A DNA stretch of 64,000 nucleotides from Sarcomyxa edulis (Eukaryota; Basidiomycota; Agaricomycetes; Agaricales; Mycenaceae). The notes under the pieces were generated by a model that made no database searches, had not been told where the DNA came from, and saw nothing but the letters and a program-made list of their open reading frames with translations. The position numbers and the translations under genes were made by a program. Shown one piece after another: positions 59,001-64,000 of this stretch; within the stretch, counting starts at the first letter, position 1, and each line of letters starts with the position of its first letter. The stretch is taken from the NCBI GenBank assembly GCA_009761415.1, contig QUOL01000025.1:248001-312000 (forward strand), given 5' to 3'.

Positions 59001-59991
59001 CAAACTCACCGATCCTCGCAGATAGTCCGCCGGATCCTGGAGACACCCTTCTGGGTCATTATCTCATTGCGACGTGGGCCAAGATATGTCAAGCGTTAGG
59101 ACCCGAGTTTGAACCGTATCTTCCTGTCGTGATGCCGCCGTTGCTCACTACTGCAAGCGCAAAAGCTGATGTATCGGTGTATGGTGAGTTCATTGCTTGT
59201 GCATCATCTCTACTCGCCTCGAACAATCGTTGCAGAAGAGGACGAAGACAAACAGAATGGTCGGGAAGGATGGGAGACAATATCCATGGATGGTCAGACT
59301 GTCGGTATACGAACGTCCGCCATCGAAGAAAAGTGTCAAGCATTCGAAACCTTGGTGATCTACTGCTCGACGCTAGGGCCGCGTTTTGCACCGTACCTCC
59401 CGCAGTGCCTTTCTCTGACTCTTCCCTCTTTACGGTTCTTCTTTCATGACGGCGTTCGAGAAGCTTGCGCCATGTAAGTCTCACAGCAGCAGACTCTCCA
59501 TACACTGATTTCTGACCGTCGATTCTAGGCTAATTCCAATGCTCCTTGTCTGCGGTAAAACTACCAATACGCTAACGAACGAAATGGTTTCCGCCACATT
59601 CCTCCAACTCATCAACTGCATTAGTGTCGAAAGCGACTCTTCCTTCCTTGCCTCGCTGTTCAAATGTTTCACAGACAGCGTTCGCGTCATTGGAGGTCCC
59701 ACAGCCCTCCCATACGAGTTCCAGGAGGGGATCATGGAGGCTACGAAGCGCCAACTCCAGAACCTCGCGGACAGACGAAAAGCGCGCGCTCAACGACCTG
59801 CGTCTGATCTCGAAGAGGACAGGGAAGATATGGCGTTGTTGGAGGAGATGGAAGATTTCGCCTTGGAAGACATGTCGAAGATGCTGACATGTTTCGATTC
59901 CAATCACACGTTGCTGATAGCTGTGTCGAGTGTTCGGGAGTTGGGATTTAATCAGTGGGACAGCGAGGATGAGGGGGATGACGACCAATAG
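56068..59991 (+). CDS. Importin subunit beta-3 (Kap121/Pse1/IPO5 type karyopherin)
   Basis: Sixteen exons: 56068-56153, 56204-56807, 56861-57020, 57155-57422, 57481-57733, 57785-57994, 58047-58078, 58155-58217, 58272-58296, 58349-58422, 58474-58684, 58737-58842, 58897-58968, 59022-59183, 59236-59473, 59529-59991. They total 3027 nt (1008 residues), in phase. HEAT-repeat solenoid with family-diagnostic stretches ALDRLACALGG, AGLMAIAAIAEGTGK, FRDPHPRVRYAACQ, LIPTLEDPEPRVHAHAAAAL, MPPLLTTASAKADVSVY and LRFFFHDGVREACAM. It imports cargo such as ribosomal proteins into the nucleus with Ran-GTP release. The intron after exon 5 begins with GC (GCGAGT, 57734), supported by the family pattern W-x3-DP. 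The C-terminal HEAT repeats after about residue 1000 appear missing: the protein ends in an acidic tail (DSEDEGDDDQ), about 80-90 residues shorter than yeast/human proteins, even though this copy carries extra linkers. Confidence 0.9.
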
Positions 59992-60895
59992 CTGGATCGT
60001 TCCGCGCGATTTTTGACTTATTACTTAGGGTTAGATGTCACTCGGGTTGAACATATGCTATGCAATGCAATCACTTTCGAAACATCTATGTAATCCGTTC
60101 GTTCGTAGATTCGTTATACCAGTAATGTACAGAGGGGGAAGAGAGTTTTCGTATATGTTACGTCCGATTAAGTGAAGCAAGAGAGTTCGATTTCGCTCTC
60201 CAGGAACAGAAAAAGAAGAGAGTATGTAGCGATGGGAAGGGGGGTGTATATGACATCAGAAAGAAGAAAGGCGGTAGTGGGTGTCGTCAAAAAAGGATAG
60301 ATTGAGATTGAAAGGCAAGTGTGCGAAGGAAAGGAGAAAGACAAAGACAAAACATTGATGGGTTGCTTGCACATCGGAGGCAACACGATGCCGACGACAA
60401 GTGTGGGAGTTGTTGGATGTTGGGTCTAGGTCTCGGGTTTGACGGATTACGCAGCAGATGGACATGACAGTTGGTGTCTCGGACCACGGATGGATACGGC
60501 GCTGGCGCTGGCACTGGATGGCGAGAGAGGCGGAACAGATTATGTTGACGATACGATGGCCGTGCGGTGTGGATAAGATAATGGTAAGATTGAATGAACA
60601 TATAGATGCGAGATGGCGAGGCGAGGCGGAGAATAATAGACATGTTGTGTATGCGAAGGGAACAGATAGATGGAAGATGATGCAAAGCGAGTGAGGGACA
60701 TGAACAAACCGACGCCCTAAAAAGGTTAAATCGAGGGGGAGTCAGTATACACCGCGATCGAAAAAGATAGACAGGCAGAGCCATATGCACAGTTACAGAT
60801 TCGGACCGTGCATCCGAGACGGGCGACCGACGCACCTATACAAAAAAAACAACAACAGAAATCCAACGAACAGGGGGTATACCATGCTATACATC
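59992..60895. other. Intergenic between convergent importin and G alpha genes
   Basis: About 900 bp between two 3' ends, probably two untranslated regions. Open frames on both strands are low-complexity Arg/Ser/Pro and look like chance. Confidence 0.45.
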
Positions 60896-62288
60896 CTACA
60901 AGATCCCAGAATCCTTGAGTGCATTCTGTAGGATCGTTTCTTTGACGGCGGCGAATACCAAGCGAATGTTTGTTGTATCCGTTGCTTGTGTTAGGCTGGA
61001 GAAGCTGAGATTAGAATGAACAGCAAAAGATGAATAGCAGTAGGAGCACGTACTGCGGATATACACTCAACCTGGCTCTGTTCGCCTGCATGAATCGCCA
61101 GAGGATGTATTTCGCGGCCTTGTTGATATCGTGTCCACCCGTGTATTCCGGGAAGTATCGTTCCAGTGGTACCTAGGTCCGCGCGATAGTGAGTACGAGA
61201 TACACGGAGGAAGGAGGAGTGGAGATGGCACCTTGGGCAGCTTGCTCTTGAAAACGTCAATTTTGTTCAAGAACAAAATGATGGACGTCCGTAGAAACCA
61301 TCGGGAATTTATGACCGACTCGAAGAGCATTAGGGACTCTTGCATTCGATTCTGCAAGGGGGTAAGATGCTGAAGGATTCCGTCAGACGCCAAGGTGACG
61401 AACCTGATGTTTTGCCTCGAGCAGGACCTGATCGTACTCGCTCAGCGCAGTACAGAAGATGATACTTGTTACAGACTCGAAACAGTGTATCCACTTCTTG
61501 CGCTCTGATCGTTGACCGCCGACGTCGAACATGTGTATTCTTGAGAGGAGGGTGGGTGGGCGTGGAGGAAAAATCGTAGTAAACGAACGTACTGTAGCTG
61601 CCCCATATTGAACCTCGTCTCGGTAATGCCCGTACTCTTCGCCCGCGCTCTCAGCACGTCGGTCTCCGTTGGCAGGTAATCTGGGGTTCCTATCCGTAGT
61701 ACTTCACCGAAGAAGCTGGGGAATGGGATTAGTGATAGTGTGAGAGGGACGCTATTCGGAGACTTACTAGCTAGCACTGTCCATTAGATAGAACTCCTTA
61801 GTGTGCTCGTCCATGACCTTTGGTATGATAGGATCCTGCCATAGAAGATGAATGGCCTCGGCGATGGATGAGCTGAGGGCGAAGGCGGTGGTGGAATCTA
61901 GATGGTAGTCCATGATTTTGTCGGCGAGAGCGCGATTATCGACATGGACGCAGTCAACGCCGATCTTGCGCATCTCTTTTACGACTGCCTGAGCGCTGTC
62001 AAGAACGTTTTTGTATACGATAGGACGATATGTCGCTAGTTCCTCGGGCGTGAAACCGTCTTGGTGGATAATCTTCATCTGCTTCACGATCGTGGATTTG
62101 CCCGATTCCCCGGAACCTAGACTAGTATTGGTACGAGTTCTCTCGTCGAATGAAGAGAAAAGCGCACCTAGTAGCAGGATTTTGCATTCTTTCTTGAATC
62201 GTTTGCTATCCTCCTCGAGCTGTTTGTCGATTTCGTCCGACTTTGCTTTTGCGCTGGGATCTTCAGCGTGTGAGACGCAATTGCCCAT
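60896..62288 (-). CDS. Heterotrimeric G-protein alpha subunit (Gi-like)
   Basis: Seven minus-strand exons: 62288-62168, 62116-61768, 61715-61593, 61539-61404, 61351-61232, 61172-61054, 61004-60896. They total 1077 nt (358 residues), in phase. N-terminus MGNCVS gives N-myristoylated Gly2 and palmitoylated Cys4. P-loop GSGESGKST at 41-49; switch I with Arg181 ([12 protein letters not shown]); [12 protein letters not shown] with catalytic Gln207; NKID; TQATDT guanine-binding loop; C-terminal DSGIL receptor tail. It couples 7-TM receptors (pheromone or nutrient type) to cAMP or MAPK pathways at the plasma membrane. The ATG at 62288 is chosen over the one 9 bp upstream because the myristoylation signal must be terminal. 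The tail SGIL lacks a Cys at position -4, so it would not be a pertussis-toxin-type substrate. Which fungal Gpa class it belongs to cannot be settled by eye. Confidence 0.93.
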
Positions 62289-64000
62289 GATGTGCAAGTT
62301 CGTAAAATATTAGAGAGATGATATCGATGAGATGAAAGAGATTGAGGACATAAGGGCAAATGGCAACGGAGGTGGACTCAACGTGAGTGGGAGAATTCGC
62401 CCGGCGGGGCTGTCTTTGTTTTTTTATTTAGTACGTACACAGCCCGGCTACTACTCATCTCTACTGCACTCGAATTCAAACACTCGATATATCCCAGATG
62501 CGTTCATTGGAAAGGAATACAAATGACTGGTCGAGGCCCTGTTTCCTGGTTTTTTCCCTGGTTTTTTCCCTATATTTGATCGACTTTCTTCGAAGCCTGA
62601 CATGTACGACAAACTAGCCTACGTCTACTAACCCTTGAATGGAATCTAAACATGACAGTACCATTCCTGCAATCGTTTGCGGTCCGTCAAACTGGACCGA
62701 AGAGGTATGCCATTCTCAACTTCCGTCAAGCTAGTGCAGAAGTCCGCGCACTATTGATTTCTCGTTCTCATGCCATCGGTGTGTGTCCAGCATACTGCCA
62801 TAGCGTCGTTCTTATGCATGCTTTCTAGGAGGCTTGGGGTTGACCTTCTACGACTCTGGCCCTGCAGTCCGAGTCCGTGCGGTCGTCATTCTCAAATCGT
62901 CATTGACTTCGATCCAAGAAGCATGCCAGGATTGGTCTGAGTATGCGAACAATTCAGGCGATCCTCAGAAGTTGCGTTCTGACTTCGAATTCTGTGTGTC
63001 TTTGGACTTTCTTTCGAGCAAGAAAAGACCTGGGACCTCGTGAAACGACGGCCACTCTGCAACTTAGCTAGACCCAACGCGACGAAAACGTAGTCTCGCC
63101 ACGCCGTACCCTTCCTCACCGGTACGGTTCTCTCATTCAGTAGTTATCGGTGGTATATATCATCGACCATTGTATCACCTGCTCTGGGTGGCATCGACTT
63201 TTCGGCTGCCTCTTCAGGTCTAATTACTCCCGCTAGATTGCTCCCATTCCTTCCAATCATGGCCGATGCTGGTGGTCAAATTTAGCATCCGGAAGTTTAA
63301 CGGGCGCTTGATGCTGGGACCAGACATTTTGTTCGTCACGGCATACAAACACTTTGGACCAGGACCTAATAAGTGTTCCGTGACGGTCGGTTTTTTGCAT
63401 TCACAGGATCGCACACGAACATAAGAACACGTTCGAGGAGGTAGGCTTGTTGAAATGCCTTTCTCCGCACCGTACGTTCACCGGCGTCAACAGACCTCGT
63501 ATACCGCCTATCCCTCGTCCTTGTAAGACCAAGACAGGCCAGGAGAACAGGAAGATTCTGCAGTGGCTTACCGTCGGTTTTCGTCTTCTCATTGAGTGAT
63601 ATAATCTCTTTCGTTCGTATGTTTTATTCTCAGCAATAATAGGTGTCTACCCATCAGCATGAATCAATCATGTTTTTAGTATGGCTACTGAGCGAACATC
63701 AAACACGAATACAAGTCAAGCCATCCAAACCGTCCCGACACCATGATGACCATCACGACGTCCATGGCTGTACAGTAAAGTAACGGTTGACAAGTCTACT
63801 TCCATGCACCCAAAGAGCCCCGATCCCGACTGAGTCACTCGCGGCTTCGAGACGGTGATCATCCGTGAGGCCTTACCTTGTAGTACACAGGTTGCGCAGA
63901 CACAGGCTCGACAGAACACCCCGGGCAGCACTTTGTCCCCCTTCGAGGCAGGGTTAGTTTACCGGCAGTAGGGAGATTATTATGGTTACGAGTCCTTAAA
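62289..64000. other. Terminal 1.7 kb, no gene identified
   Basis: The first ~350 bp should contain the G alpha promoter. A frame at 62834-63043 (70 codons, MGLTFYDSGPAVRVRAVVIL at its start) and a short ATG frame at 62638 look somewhat coding, but no splice join keeps phase. From 63.1 kb to the end nothing stands out. Confidence 0.4.

Overview
The window is a nuclear segment of an Agaricomycete (mushroom-forming basidiomycete). Genes are cut by many 45-75 nt GT-AG introns. Protein families largely confined to, or expanded in, Agaricomycetes are present: NACHT-WD40 receptors with a C2-like N-terminus, DUF6535 membrane proteins, a DUF6593 protein, F-box proteins with leucine-rich tails, CFEM repeats and P450 relics. 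No prokaryotic operon, rRNA or tRNA was recognised. Gene models were built by hand; nearly all sum to a multiple of three and keep codon phase across every junction, which is the main support for the exon limits.

Layout. 1-300: tail of a GPI-anchored Ser/Thr-rich protein. 1.4-5.8 kb: intact NLR-type gene (NLR1). 8.6-9.3 kb: ZIM17, a mitochondrial Hsp70 escort protein. 9.4-10.0 and 14.2-17.8 kb: five degenerate copies of a cytochrome P450 3' fragment, on either side of an intact DUF6535 gene (10.3-14.1 kb, minus). 18.0-21.8 kb: three small lineage-type genes, two with CCCAT repeats in an intron. 22.2-26.8 kb: relics of one of those genes around an intact aquaglyceroporin (23.9-25.8 kb, minus). 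27.4-31.6 kb: a second NLR (NLR2) with one in-frame TGA. 33.4-36.3 and 45.6-48.5 kb: two arms of an inverted duplication, each holding an F-box gene followed by a short-chain dehydrogenase (SDR) gene. The spacer holds an Old Yellow Enzyme, a DUF6593 gene, a pectin methylesterase and a three-module CFEM protein. 48.8-52.7 kb: DUF6535 pseudogene broken by a 534-bp terminal-inverted-repeat element and an in-frame TAA. 53.0-54.7 kb: another F-box gene. 56.1-60.0 kb: importin beta-3 (Kap121/IPO5 type). 60.9-62.3 kb: heterotrimeric G-protein alpha subunit. The last 1.7 kb holds nothing I can name.

How it fits together. Conserved housekeeping and signalling genes (ZIM17, aquaglyceroporin, importin, G alpha) alternate with fast-evolving accessory DNA. 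Three pairs of paralogs (NLR, SDR, DUF6535) each have one copy open along its whole length and one copy stopped by an in-frame nonsense codon. The window therefore looks like a birth-and-death neighbourhood for recognition-type genes, shaped by inverted and tandem duplication and by at least one transposable element. Pectin methylesterase, CFEM and aquaglyceroporin would suit a plant-associated or plant-decaying fungus, but that is inference.
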